From PALSA-1336 sp038203095 (lineage in GTDB: Bacteria; Patescibacteriota; Doudnabacteria; UBA920): a stretch of 23,784 bases of DNA. Of this stretch, positions 7,282 through 13,434 are shown one piece after another. The first letter of the stretch is position 1. Every line of letters begins with the position of its first letter. The stretch covers positions 1-23,784 of the forward strand of contig JBBREH010000020.1 in the NCBI GenBank assembly GCA_038203095.1, written 5' to 3'. Under the pieces are notes generated by a model that saw nothing but the letters and a program-made list of their open reading frames with translations, was not told the DNA's origin and made no database searches. A program made the position numbers and the translations under genes.

Positions 7282-7339
7282 CAAAAGAAAAGCGCTCCGC
7301 ACCGTTCGTCCTGATGAATCAGAACTTAGGTGCGGAGCG
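7282..7339 (-). terminator. Intrinsic terminator of the 53-aa membrane-protein unit
   Basis: An 11-bp perfect stem (7293-7303 with 7329-7339, CGCTCCGCACC/GGTGCGGAGCG) with an inner imperfect hairpin. On the minus strand it is followed by CTTTTCTTTTG. It lies 72 nt past the stop of the small gene. Confidence 0.8.
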
Positions 7340-7410
7340 TGGCTGACCTTTCGTCCGTGTCCGCTGACCCCGATTTGAAATCAGGGAACGGAAACGGGAT
7401 GTGTCGGCAC

Positions 7411-7572
7411 CTAATGGTTAAATTGGAGAACCAGGGCAAAAACCGCCGCAAATACAAATACAGTAGGATGCCCAAGCTCTCCTCCCCTTTCACCAACGTA
7501 GAAACCCACCGCGCCATAAATAATGGCGCAGCCTGCCGCCACCACCGCGGACAAAACTAACCGTTCAATCAT
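7411..7572 (-). CDS. 53-aa two-span hydrophobic protein with perfect Shine-Dalgarno
   Basis: The product starts MIERLVLSAVVAAGCAIIYG and ends VFALVLQFNH. Two hydrophobic stretches (about residues 5-24 and 38-51) are joined by a polar turn (GERGGELGHP), so it is probably a small membrane hairpin. AAAGGAGG sits 6 nt before the ATG, in contrast to the Shine-Dalgarno-free neighbours. It forms a complete unit: CT-tract promoter (7623-7649), leader with a GC hairpin (CCGCCC...GGGCGG), gene, and terminator (7282-7339). I do not recognise the family. Hydrophobic toxin-like peptides look similar, but nothing here shows toxicity or an antisense partner. Confidence 0.7.
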   Translation of the reverse strand: MIERLVLSAVVAAGCAIIYGAVGFYVGERGGELGHPTVFVFAAVFALVLQFNH

Positions 7573-7622
7573 ACTCGGCCTCCTTTATCTGATTCCGCCC
7601 TCGGGCGGTTAAAAGACATTCC

Positions 7623-7649
7623 AGAATATCAGAGAGAGAGTTTTGTAAA
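7623..7649 (-). promoter_or_regulatory. Extended -10 promoter with a CT dinucleotide tract as spacer (15 bp)
   Basis: Minus strand: TTTACA (-35, 7649-7644), a 15-bp spacer that is mostly (CT)5, then TGA plus TATTCT (-10, 7628-7623). The same sequence with a 19-bp spacer occurs at 9804-9834. Confidence 0.7.
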
Positions 7650-7714
7650 GGCTAAAATTTGTTTAAGAGATTTTTCGCTTCGTTCTGAATGGTTTGGCAT
7701 CTGAACCGCTAAAT

Positions 7715-7742
7715 TTGACATTTTAAATAAAGCTGGTATAAT
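7715..7742 (+). promoter_or_regulatory. Near-consensus promoter of the str operon
   Basis: TTGACA (7715-7720), 16-bp spacer, TATAAT (7737-7742) with upstream TGG. It is the only strong plus-strand promoter before rpsL and implies a leader of about 375 nt. It lies about 65 bp from the minus-strand promoter at 7623-7649, back to back. Confidence 0.85.
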
Positions 7743-7763
7743 CTTAATAGTTGAAGAAAATTG

Positions 7764-7793
7764 TCCGCCAAAGGCGGATCCGCCTTTGGCGGA
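7764..7793. repeat. Perfect 30-bp GGATCC palindrome in the str leader
   Basis: A perfect palindrome: TCCGCCAAAGGCGGA, TCC and the mirror half GCCTTTGGCGGA. It is the best-preserved copy in the window and is transcribed in the rpsL leader, where it could form a 13-14-bp hairpin. Confidence 0.9.
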
Positions 7794-7806
7794 AATAAGA
7801 AACCCG

Positions 7807-7885
7807 ACCGCAGATACGCAGATGGGAACAGATAGCGCAGATGCAGTTATCAGTGTTATCCATTTAATCAGTGAATCTGTGGTTG
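7807..7885 (+). repeat. CGCAGAT-type degenerate repeat in the str leader
   Basis: Words such as CGCAGAT, ACAGAT, ATCAGTG and AATCTGTGG are repeated with variation. The same vocabulary returns at 8092-8116 just before rpsL and at 20095-20174 between rplB and rpsS. I recall similar sequence scattered through many bacterial genomes. The ORF reading through it (7786-7977) is judged not to be a gene. Confidence 0.55.
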
Positions 7886-7975
7886 AATTACTATTTATTA
7901 GTCGCAAGGTTTGGGAAAATTATCGTTTAACGATATACATCAACAGGTTTCTGATGATTACCAAGTTTGCGAAGT

Positions 7976-8004
7976 AGCAAAAATCCTTTTGCTAGGATTT
8001 TTTT
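7976..8004 (+). terminator. Candidate attenuator in the rpsL leader (two exclusive hairpins)
   Basis: One fold pairs AAAAATCCT (7979-7987) with AGGATTTTT (7994-8002) and is followed by further T, which makes an intrinsic terminator. The other pairs AGCAAAA (7976-7982) with TTTTGCT (7987-7993). The two cannot form together. It lies 118 nt before the rpsL start. Confidence 0.6.
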
Positions 8005-8122
8005 GTTGTCTGGGTTTATTCAGGAAAATAATTTATTCACTAATTACAAATAGGGACAAATACTGCAAATAGAAGTGCAAAGATTTGGTTCCATTTGTGT
8101 GATCAGTGATTTGTGGAGAAAA

Positions 8123-8536
8123 ATGCCAACAATCAACCAATTGGTCAGGCGTGGCAGAAGGCCGCTTACGACCAAAAGCAAGAGTCCCGCGCTTATGCGC
8201 AGAGTCAACTTAATAAAGAACAAAACCCTGTTTATTAAAACCGGGGCGCCGTTTATGCGTGGCGTGTGTTTAAAGGTTTATACCACCACACCCAAAAAGC
8301 CGAACTCGGCTTTGCGTAAAGTAGCCAAAATCAAGCTAACCAATGGGATGGAGGTTATTGCCTACATTCCGGGTATTGGCCACAACCTACAGGAACACAG
8401 CGTGGTAATGATCCGCGGCGGACGTGTAAAAGATTTGCCGGGTGTGCGTTATCACATTGTTAGAGGAAAGTTAGACACTCTCGGAGTCGAAGGGAGAAAA
8501 GGAAGCAGAAGCAAGTATGGAGCTAAGAGAAAATAA
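8123..8536 (+). CDS. rpsL: 30S ribosomal protein S12
   Basis: A 137-residue S12 that forms part of the decoding centre. Diagnostic segments are MPTINQLVRRGRRP at the N-terminus, TTTPKKPNSALRKVAK (the site of streptomycin-resistance changes; unmutated KKPNS), GHNLQEHSVVMIRGGRVKDL and PGVRYHIVRGKLDT. Compared with E. coli S12 there is an insertion of about 13 residues (NLIKNKTLFIKT) before RGVC, as in Firmicutes and many CPR. ATG 8123 is preferred over the upstream 8075 start because it matches the family N-terminus and has GGAG 5 nt upstream. That makes it one of the few genes here with a recognisable Shine-Dalgarno. First gene of the str operon, followed by rpsG. Confidence 0.98.
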   Translation: MPTINQLVRRGRRPLTTKSKSPALMRRVNLIKNKTLFIKTGAPFMRGVCLKVYTTTPKKPNSALRKVAKIKLTNGMEVIAYIPGIGHNLQEHSVVMIRGGRVKDLPGVRYHIVRGKLDTLGVEGRKGSRSKYGAKRK

Positions 8537-8540
8537 TTTA

Positions 8541-8601
8541 AGAGGGAACAGGGTAGAGGGAAGATAGGGCATTCCTATCTTTTATCACCCCTCACCCCTC
8601 A
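8541..8601 (+). repeat. Spacer hairpin between rpsL and rpsG
   Basis: The left arm (AGAGGGAACAGGGTAGAGGG then AAGATAGG) and the right arm (CCTATCTT then CACCCCTCACCCCTC) pair imperfectly across GCATT. It starts 4 nt after the rpsL stop and ends about 11 nt before the rpsG start. Confidence 0.7.
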
Positions 8602-8612
8602 TTTATACCCCT

Positions 8613-9191
8613 ATGCCAAGAAAATCCAGAAGTTACGACAAACACGTTCCCGAACCGGACCCTAAGTACGGCTCGGTTAAGTATGCCAAATTTATTAACT
8701 ACATTATGGAGCGCGGCAAAAAGAATGTAGCGCGCAAGATTTTTTACGAAGCGCTGGACATTGTCAGCGAAAAGGTAAAATCTATGCCAGCCCCGGCTAC
8801 CGTTAAGGTTGCCGAGGGTAAGTCTGCTGTTCACGCGACCGGAAAAGATGGTAAGGCACAAGAGCCAAAAGTTTTGGACGGACGCCAAGTCTTTGATATT
8901 GCCTTAAAAAATATTGCGCCGATTATGGAATTAAAATCCCGCAGAATCGGTGGCGCCAACTATCAGGTGCCAATGGAAGTTATGGAACCCCGCAAAACCA
9001 CTTTGAGCATGCGCTGGTTGTTAATTGCCTGCCGTAGTAAAAAGGGCCAACCAATGGCAATGCGCCTAGCCGGTGAAGTAATGGATGCCTACAATAAAAC
9101 CGGTATTGCAATGAAAAAGAGAGAAGACGTACACAGAATGGCTGAAGCCAACAAAGCTTTTGCGCATTTTGCAAGGTTTGGGAGAAGATAA
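8613..9191 (+). CDS. rpsG: 30S ribosomal protein S7 with a 30-residue insertion
   Basis: A 192-residue S7, against 156-179 in E. coli, which nucleates the 30S head by binding the 3' domain of 16S rRNA. Recognisable segments are MPRKSRSYDKH, KFINYIMERGKK, ELKSRRIGGANYQVPMEV, LSMRWLLIACRSKKGQPMAM and the C-terminal KKREDVHRMAEANKAFAHFA. Between the helix ending SEKVK (about residue 55) and QVFDIALKNI (residue 92) there is an extra stretch of about 30 residues rich in Ala, Lys and Gly, where most S7 proteins have a short loop. The insertion shows no similarity to the palindromic element. A hairpin spacer separates it from rpsL, and there is no Shine-Dalgarno. Confidence 0.97.
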   Translation: MPRKSRSYDKHVPEPDPKYGSVKYAKFINYIMERGKKNVARKIFYEALDIVSEKVKSMPAPATVKVAEGKSAVHATGKDGKAQEPKVLDGRQVFDIALKNIAPIMELKSRRIGGANYQVPMEVMEPRKTTLSMRWLLIACRSKKGQPMAMRLAGEVMDAYNKTGIAMKKREDVHRMAEANKAFAHFARFGRR

Positions 9192-9245
9192 ATCTACAGA
9201 ACTACAGAATAGAGACACTACGTAAAACTACAGAACTTGTTGTGT

Positions 9246-9455
9246 CCCTTCTCTCCTGGCAAGGAGAGAAGCCGAATGCAGCTGAGGCAGAGAGGTCGAA
9301 ACTAAGCATTTGCTTTGACCACCTCATCTCCGTCTCTTCTCCTCAAGGAGAAGAGGGGAAAAACCTCATTTGCTTCGCGGAATAACCACAGAGTATCCTC
9401 ACCTGGCAAGGGGAGGTGTCACCCGAAGGGTGACGGAGGGGTTGGAGCCTGATGG
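9246..9455. repeat. Diverged hairpin-rich repeats related to family B
   Basis: This stretch contains TTCTCTCCTGGCAAGGAGAGAA, written here as TTCTCTCC, TGGC and AAGGAGAGAA. It also has CTTCTCCTCAAGGAGAAG and, at 9398-9451, an inverted partial copy of family B (CCTCACCTGGCAAGGGGAGG, then GTCACCCGAAGGGTGAC, then GGAGGGGTTGGAG). The gap 9192-9513 has no gene on either strand. Its first 50 nt carry CTACAGAACTACAGAA words that recur at 9839-9885 and 12146-12190. Confidence 0.55.
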
Positions 9456-9513
9456 TTCTGAGTTGTTTACGGATAATTTTAACCTTTCGAGGAAAGCACA
9501 TAGAACTTTTACA

Positions 9514-9556
9514 TTAAAAAAAGCCGACCCTTGCTGCGAGTGCAGTAGGTGTCGGC
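9514..9556 (-). terminator. Intrinsic terminator of the 59-aa protein unit
   Basis: GCCGAC (9523-9528) pairs with GTCGGC (9551-9556), with CTGC/GCAG inside. On the minus strand it ends in U7 (9522-9516). It is 19 nt past the stop of the small gene. Confidence 0.85.
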
Positions 9557-9575
9557 GTTCGCCCATTCAATCGAT

Positions 9576-9755
9576 TTACTTCTGATTCAGCCAGCCGGTG
9601 CTTTTCGGCAACCTTGAAAGCCTCGGCTTTCTTTTGCACCAGGGGCAAAAAAAGATCGGTATTTGAAAAGTCAGACCCCCCTTTTCTTGAAGGATGAGCC
9701 CTTTGTCCGGGTCGTTGGCACACTCGGTGCCATACTTCTTATGGGTGCAATGCAT
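9576..9755 (-). CDS. 59-aa Cys/His-containing putative metal-binding protein with perfect Shine-Dalgarno
   Basis: The product starts MHCTHKKYGTECANDPDKG and ends TGWLNQK. Cysteines at 3, 12, 37 and 40 (the last two as CPWC) plus His2/His5 could form one zinc site. The C-terminal third is basic (KRKPRLSRLPK), which would suit nucleic-acid or ribosome binding; this is inference only. AAGGAGG lies 6 nt before the ATG. It forms a closed unit with the CT-tract promoter at 9804-9834 and the terminator at 9514-9556, built exactly like the 53-aa unit at 7411-7572. It lies antisense between rpsG and fusA. Family not recognised. Confidence 0.7.
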   Translation of the reverse strand: MHCTHKKYGTECANDPDKGLILQEKGGLTFQIPIFFCPWCKRKPRLSRLPKSTGWLNQK

Positions 9756-9803
9756 TTTAGCCTCCTTGCGTCGCCAGATTTTGTCATCTTAAGACGACAC
9801 CCA

Positions 9804-9834
9804 AGAATATCAGAGAGAGAGAGAGTTTTGTAAA
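9804..9834 (-). promoter_or_regulatory. Extended -10 promoter with a CT dinucleotide tract as spacer (19 bp)
   Basis: Minus strand: TTTACA (9834-9829), a 19-bp spacer mostly (CT)7, then TGA plus TATTCT (9809-9804). It is identical to the promoter at 7623-7649 except for two extra CT units. Confidence 0.7.
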
Positions 9835-9919
9835 GGCAGGCTACAAAGGGGGGCATTGAGACACTACAAAAGACTACAAAATTAAAAGCTAAAAATGAAA
9901 TTTATAATTATTAATTTAA

Positions 9920-9988
9920 AATTTTTAAACAATTTTCAATTGAATTGCAAATTAATTAATTTTTAAATTTAAACATTGTTTAAAAATT
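9920..9988 (+). repeat. AT-rich spacer hairpin before fusA
   Basis: AATTTTTAAACAAT (9920-9933) and ATTGTTTAAAAATT (9975-9988) are a perfect 14-bp inverted repeat in very AT-rich DNA ending 33 nt before the fusA start. Confidence 0.7.
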
Positions 9989-10021
9989 AAAAATTGGAAA
10001 TTAAAAATTATCATAAAATAT

Positions 10022-12145
10022 ATGGCACGTGAATATCCTATAGATGTCACTAGAAATATTGGCATTATTGCCCACATAGACGCGGGTAAAACCACGGTTA
10101 CGGAAGGTGTTTTGTTTAACACCGGTATGATTCATAAAATTGGCGCGGTGCATGAAGGCGAGACCACAACCGATTGGATGGAGCAGGAACGCGAACGCGG
10201 AATTACCATTACGGCAGCGGCAGTAACTTGTTATTGGGCGCCAAAGTTTATTAAATTAGCAGGGGATGTTAAGCACAAAATAAATATCATCGACACCCCG
10301 GGCCACGTGGACTTTACTGTGGAAGTAGAACGCTCTTTGCGCGTGCTGGACGGCGCTGTCACGGTTTTTGACGGCAAAATGGGTGTGGAGCCGCAATCAG
10401 AGACCGTATGGAGACAAGCGGACAAATATAATGTGCCGCGTATTTGTTTCATTAACAAAATCAACCAAACCGGCGGCGACTTTTATAAATCACTCGATTC
10501 GATCTTAAAACGTCTATCACCCAACGCCTTTCCAATTGTTTTGCCGATTGGTTTTGAAAAGGAAATAAATGGTGTTGTAGATTTAATTAATATGAAGTCT
10601 TACACCTACAAAGATTTTACTGACAAAGAATTTACCATTGGCGAAGTGCCGGCCGATATGTTGGAAAAATGCAAAGAATATCGCCATAGATTAATGGAAA
10701 AAGTTGTCGAATCAGATGATGTATTAATGGAAAAATATTTAGGCGGTCAAGAGCTTACTGAGCAAGAATTTTTAATGGCCATTCGTAAAGCTACACGCAG
10801 TGGGAAATTTTTCCCTGTAATGGGCGGTGACGGCCGTGGAATTATTGTGCAGACTTTGCTGGACGCAGTAGTAAACTTTTTACCAAATCCAACCGACAGA
10901 GGTGTGGTAAAAGGCACAAATATAAAAACTCACGAACCCATAGAAAGAAAACCACAAGATGATGAGCCATTTACCGCTTTAGCGTTTAAAATTGCTACCG
11001 ATCCGTTCGTCGGCCGTTTATGTTTTTTCCGTGTATACGCCGGGCAGTTAGCCGCCGGTTCTTACGTGCTTAACGCCCGTACCGGTGACAAAGAGCGCGT
11101 AGGTCGTATTGTTAGAATGCGCGCGGACGAACGCGATGAAGTTAAGGAAGTTTTTGCCGGTGACATTTGTGCATTGGTAGGACCAAAAAATACTTTTACC
11201 GGAGACACGCTTTGCGATGTTGACCATCCAATGATGCTGGAAACTATCAAATTCGCCGATCCGGTTATTAGTATGTCTATTGAACCTAAAACTAAAGCTG
11301 ACCAGGAAAAAATGGGCATTGCTTTAAGTAAGCTGGGCGAAGAAGATCCAACTTTTCATATTCGTGGTGATGAAGAAACCCAGCAAACAATTATTTCCGG
11401 GATGGGAGAGCTTCATCTTGAAATTATTGTTGATAGAATGAAAAGAGAATTTAAAGTGGAAGCCAACGTGGGTAAGCCGGAAGTCGCGTACAAAGAAACC
11501 ATTAAAAAAGAAGCCACGGCTGAAAGTAAATACATTCGTCAGTCCGGTGGTAAAGGGCAATATGGACACGTATACTTACGTATTGAACCAATGGAGCGGG
11601 GTAAAGGTTATGAATTCGTAGATGAGATTGTCGGAGGCGCCATTCCTAAAGAGTTTATTAAGCCTGTGGACAAAGGTATTCAAGAAAGCGCGGCTAACGG
11701 TGTTATTGCGGGCTACCCCTTGGTAGACTTTAAAATTGCACTTTATGATGGTTCTTACCACGATGTAGACTCTAGTGAAATGGCGTTTAAAATTGCTGCT
11801 TCAAAAGGCTTGCAAGAGGTGGTAAAACGAGCGGATCCGATTATTTTGGAACCAATTATGAAAGTGGAAGTCATTACCCCCGAAGTAAACATGGGCGACG
11901 TAATTGGAGACCTTAACTCCAAGCGCGCGCAAATTAACGAAATGACAGATCGCTTGCATCTTAAAGTTATTGACGCCTTTGTTCCGTTGTCCGAAATGTT
12001 TGGCTACGCAACAGCCTTACGTTCTATGACTCAAGGCCAAGCGTCCTACACTATGGAATTTGACCACTACGCCGAAGTGCCTAAAAACGTGGCAGCAAAA
12101 ATTATTGAAAGCAGAGCGGGAGTGAATGTTAGAAAAGGTATGTAA
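10022..12145 (+). CDS. fusA: Elongation factor G with altered G4 and G5 motifs
   Basis: A 707-residue translational GTPase that moves tRNA-mRNA through the ribosome; normal length and domain order. G1 is AHIDAGKTT (17-25), switch I is TTDWMEQERERGITI, and G3 is DTPGHVDF (91-98). Domain IV has SGGKGQYGHV and HDVDSSEMAFKIAASKG; the C-terminal domain has ALRSMTQGQASYTMEFDHY. Two nucleotide-specificity motifs deviate. G4 is NKIN (145-148) where the family has NKxD. The G5 position reads MGGDGRG (267-273) where EF-G has CGSAFKNKG. The DNA is unambiguous at both places (AAC for Asn148). Everything else looks functional, and it is the str-operon copy. An AT-rich hairpin precedes it and there is no Shine-Dalgarno. 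Confidence 0.97.
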   Translation: MAREYPIDVTRNIGIIAHIDAGKTTVTEGVLFNTGMIHKIGAVHEGETTTDWMEQERERGITITAAAVTCYWAPKFIKLAGDVKHKINIIDTPGHVDFTVEVERSLRVLDGAVTVFDGKMGVEPQSETVWRQADKYNVPRICFINKINQTGGDFYKSLDSILKRLSPNAFPIVLPIGFEKEINGVVDLINMKSYTYKDFTDKEFTIGEVPADMLEKCKEYRHRLMEKVVESDDVLMEKYLGGQELTEQEFLMAIRKATRSGKFFPVMGGDGRGIIVQTLLDAVVNFLPNPTDRGVVKGTNIKTHEPIERKPQDDEPFTALAFKIATDPFVGRLCFFRVYAGQLAAGSYVLNARTGDKERVGRIVRMRADERDEVKEVFAGDICALVGPKNTFTGDTLCDVDHPMMLETIKFADPVISMSIEPKTKADQEKMGIALSKLGEEDPTFHIRGDEETQQTIISGMGELHLEIIVDRMKREFKVEANVGKPEVAYKETIKKEATAESKYIRQSGGKGQYGHVYLRIEPMERGKGYEFVDEIVGGAIPKEFIKPVDKGIQESAANGVIAGYPLVDFKIALYDGSYHDVDSSEMAFKIAASKGLQEVVKRADPIILEPIMKVEVITPEVNMGDVIGDLNSKRAQINEMTDRLHLKVIDAFVPLSEMFGYATALRSMTQGQASYTMEFDHYAEVPKNVAAKIIESRAGVNVRKGM

Positions 12146-12286
12146 GGCTACAAAACTATAGAATTGAAACACTATAAATGACTACAAAAACTCCGTGTGC
12201 TATCCCGGAATTTTTTACCACAAGAACATTGTTAGTGAAGTAAGAAATGTCCGGGGTCGAGAAATAAGATTTCTAGGTTATAAAGT

Positions 12287-12320
12287 AAAGGTCATCCCGC
12301 CAAGGCGGGATGACCTTTAA
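12287..12320 (+). terminator. Strong 15-bp hairpin downstream of fusA
   Basis: AAAGGTCATCCCGCC (12287-12301) pairs perfectly with GGCGGGATGACCTTT (12304-12318) over a 2-nt gap. The T-tract is short, so it may be a weak bidirectional terminator or another palindromic repeat. It lies about 140 nt past fusA. The sequence before it (12146-12286) has no gene. Confidence 0.55.
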
Positions 12321-12328
12321 AATAGGGC

Positions 12329-12357
12329 TTGTAAAGCCTAGAAAACGGCGGTATAAT
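12329..12357 (+). promoter_or_regulatory. Promoter for the three-gene unit downstream of fusA
   Basis: TTGTAA (12329-12334), 17-bp spacer, TATAAT (12352-12357). The leader would include the whole of repeat B copy 2. Confidence 0.6.
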
Positions 12358-12371
12358 CAAGAGGCAAAAAT

Positions 12372-12507
12372 GCGGAGCTTCTCCTCCTTTTTAAGGAGGA
12401 GTACCGCCCGAAGGGCGGGGAGGTGGTTGGAGAAAAATCAGCAAATAACTCCAACCCTTCCGTCAGCTTCGCTGCCACCTTCCCTTAAAAAGGGAAGGTG
12501 GCTCCGC
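12372..12507. repeat. MITE-like hairpin-rich repeat B, copy 2
   Basis: A 136-bp element with terminal GCGGAGC...GCTCCGC. It has the same internal order as 7137-7276, but the small hairpin tips differ (CCGCCCGAAGGGCGG and a GCTTCGCTGC variant). It is transcribed in the leader of the gene at 12530. The ORF across it (12310-12519) is not considered real. Confidence 0.7.
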
Positions 12508-12529
12508 AACTGTCCCTAAAACTTTTTTT

Positions 12530-12910
12530 ATGTCTAACCTTAAAGACCTTATTAATTTATCAAAAATAGACGGAGGCAAGTTTTTTGTTATTGACGAAAG
12601 CGGGGAGGCTAAGCTGATAATTATGTGCATAGAGGAATATGAGCGACTGCTTTTAGGTAAGCTGCAAAAACAAATTTTGGATGTAGAAAATATTAATAAG
12701 GAAATTTTAAACGCTCAGTTGACTGAAGACCAAGAATTTTATAAAAGCAAATCCCAAGCTTCAATAAAAGGCCCAAGTGTGATGACTAAACCCGCCGAGC
12801 CTGATATTACTCATCTTCCATTCAGAAATGGTCACGTTGACCTTCGCGCTGAAGTTATCGATCCCAGCTTTGATTTTGAAGGTCCCAAGGTGGAGATAGA
12901 CGATTTGTAA
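12530..12910 (+). CDS. Hypothetical protein with a Phd-like N-terminal strand-helix
   Basis: A 126-residue acidic protein. Residues 14-40 (GGKFFVIDESGEAKLIIMCI then EEYERLL) read like the start of a Phd/YefM-type fold, in which a strand pair is followed by 'SxEEYExL', but no DNA-binding role or partner toxin gene is visible. The middle (45-75) is helical and charged; the C-terminal 50 residues are Pro-rich and probably disordered (RNGHVDLRAEVIDPSFDFEG). I do not recognise a characterised family. It is the first gene after the TATAAT promoter at 12352, preceded by repeat B and with no Shine-Dalgarno. Confidence 0.6.
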   Translation: MSNLKDLINLSKIDGGKFFVIDESGEAKLIIMCIEEYERLLLGKLQKQILDVENINKEILNAQLTEDQEFYKSKSQASIKGPSVMTKPAEPDITHLPFRNGHVDLRAEVIDPSFDFEGPKVEIDDL

Positions 12911-12993
12911 GAAATAAGATTAAATATCAATTTGTAGGGGCGAGCCAGCTCTTATGAACGAATTATTATTTTAGTTTTTAAAAATAATAAACA

Positions 12994-13434
12994 ATGTCAG
13001 AATACAGAAAATTAAATGAGGAGCAAGTCATTGCCAATAATGAAGGAGTTGAGGCTTTATTTGCTCGTCTTTATGAAGAAGATAAAAATTTAAGCCCAGA
13101 ACAAAAATTGGCTAGAGAAATTCACGTAAAAATTGAAACTGCAAAGGAGATTGTCCAAGTTTTACAGATGGCTGAATTGCCAGCAGAAGTATCCGAGGAT
13201 TTGGATTTTCTTGAGGAAAGTGATGAGGTTGAAAAGGGAATTAGCCGGTGTCTGGCTTGCAATCTTTCTACTAGTGAAGAATTGGCCGAATTAAATACAG
13301 TAATAAAAAAGTTCTTTGAATTTATTAAAAAACATCATTTAATATATTCTGTTGACAAAGATACCACAGATCCGACAGACGTGTCTAAAGTTGAAAGAGC
13401 AAAATTTATTTTTACGCTTGAAAAAAATATATGA
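12994..13434 (+). CDS. Hypothetical acidic helical protein
   Basis: A 146-residue soluble protein, mostly helical and acidic (for example VSEDLDFLEESDEVEKG), with two cysteines close together (SRCLACNL, about residues 86-89). No family recognised. Its TGA stop overlaps the ATG of the downstream lipoprotein gene by four bases (ATGA), so the two are probably translationally coupled. The start is an ATG without Shine-Dalgarno after an A/T-rich leader; the 83-nt gap after the previous gene holds nothing notable. Confidence 0.6.
   Translation: MSEYRKLNEEQVIANNEGVEALFARLYEEDKNLSPEQKLAREIHVKIETAKEIVQVLQMAELPAEVSEDLDFLEESDEVEKGISRCLACNLSTSEELAELNTVIKKFFEFIKKHHLIYSVDKDTTDPTDVSKVERAKFIFTLEKNI

Noticed and set aside
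7299..7330. CTGATGA next to a stem, resembling a hammerhead ribozyme core
   Set aside because: The required GAAA after stem II and a proper cleavage triplet are missing. The sequence is better explained as the loop of a minus-strand terminator.
7330..7560. 76-codon plus-strand ORF opposite the 53-aa gene
   Set aside because: The opposite strand has a perfect Shine-Dalgarno, promoter and terminator; this frame has none.
7786..7977. 63-codon ORF in the str leader
   Set aside because: It reads through the palindrome and the CGCAGAT-type repeat, has no Shine-Dalgarno, and its product looks like translated repeat.
12310..12519. 69-codon ORF over repeat B copy 2
   Set aside because: It lies over the promoter and repeat B, and its product reflects the repeat sequence.
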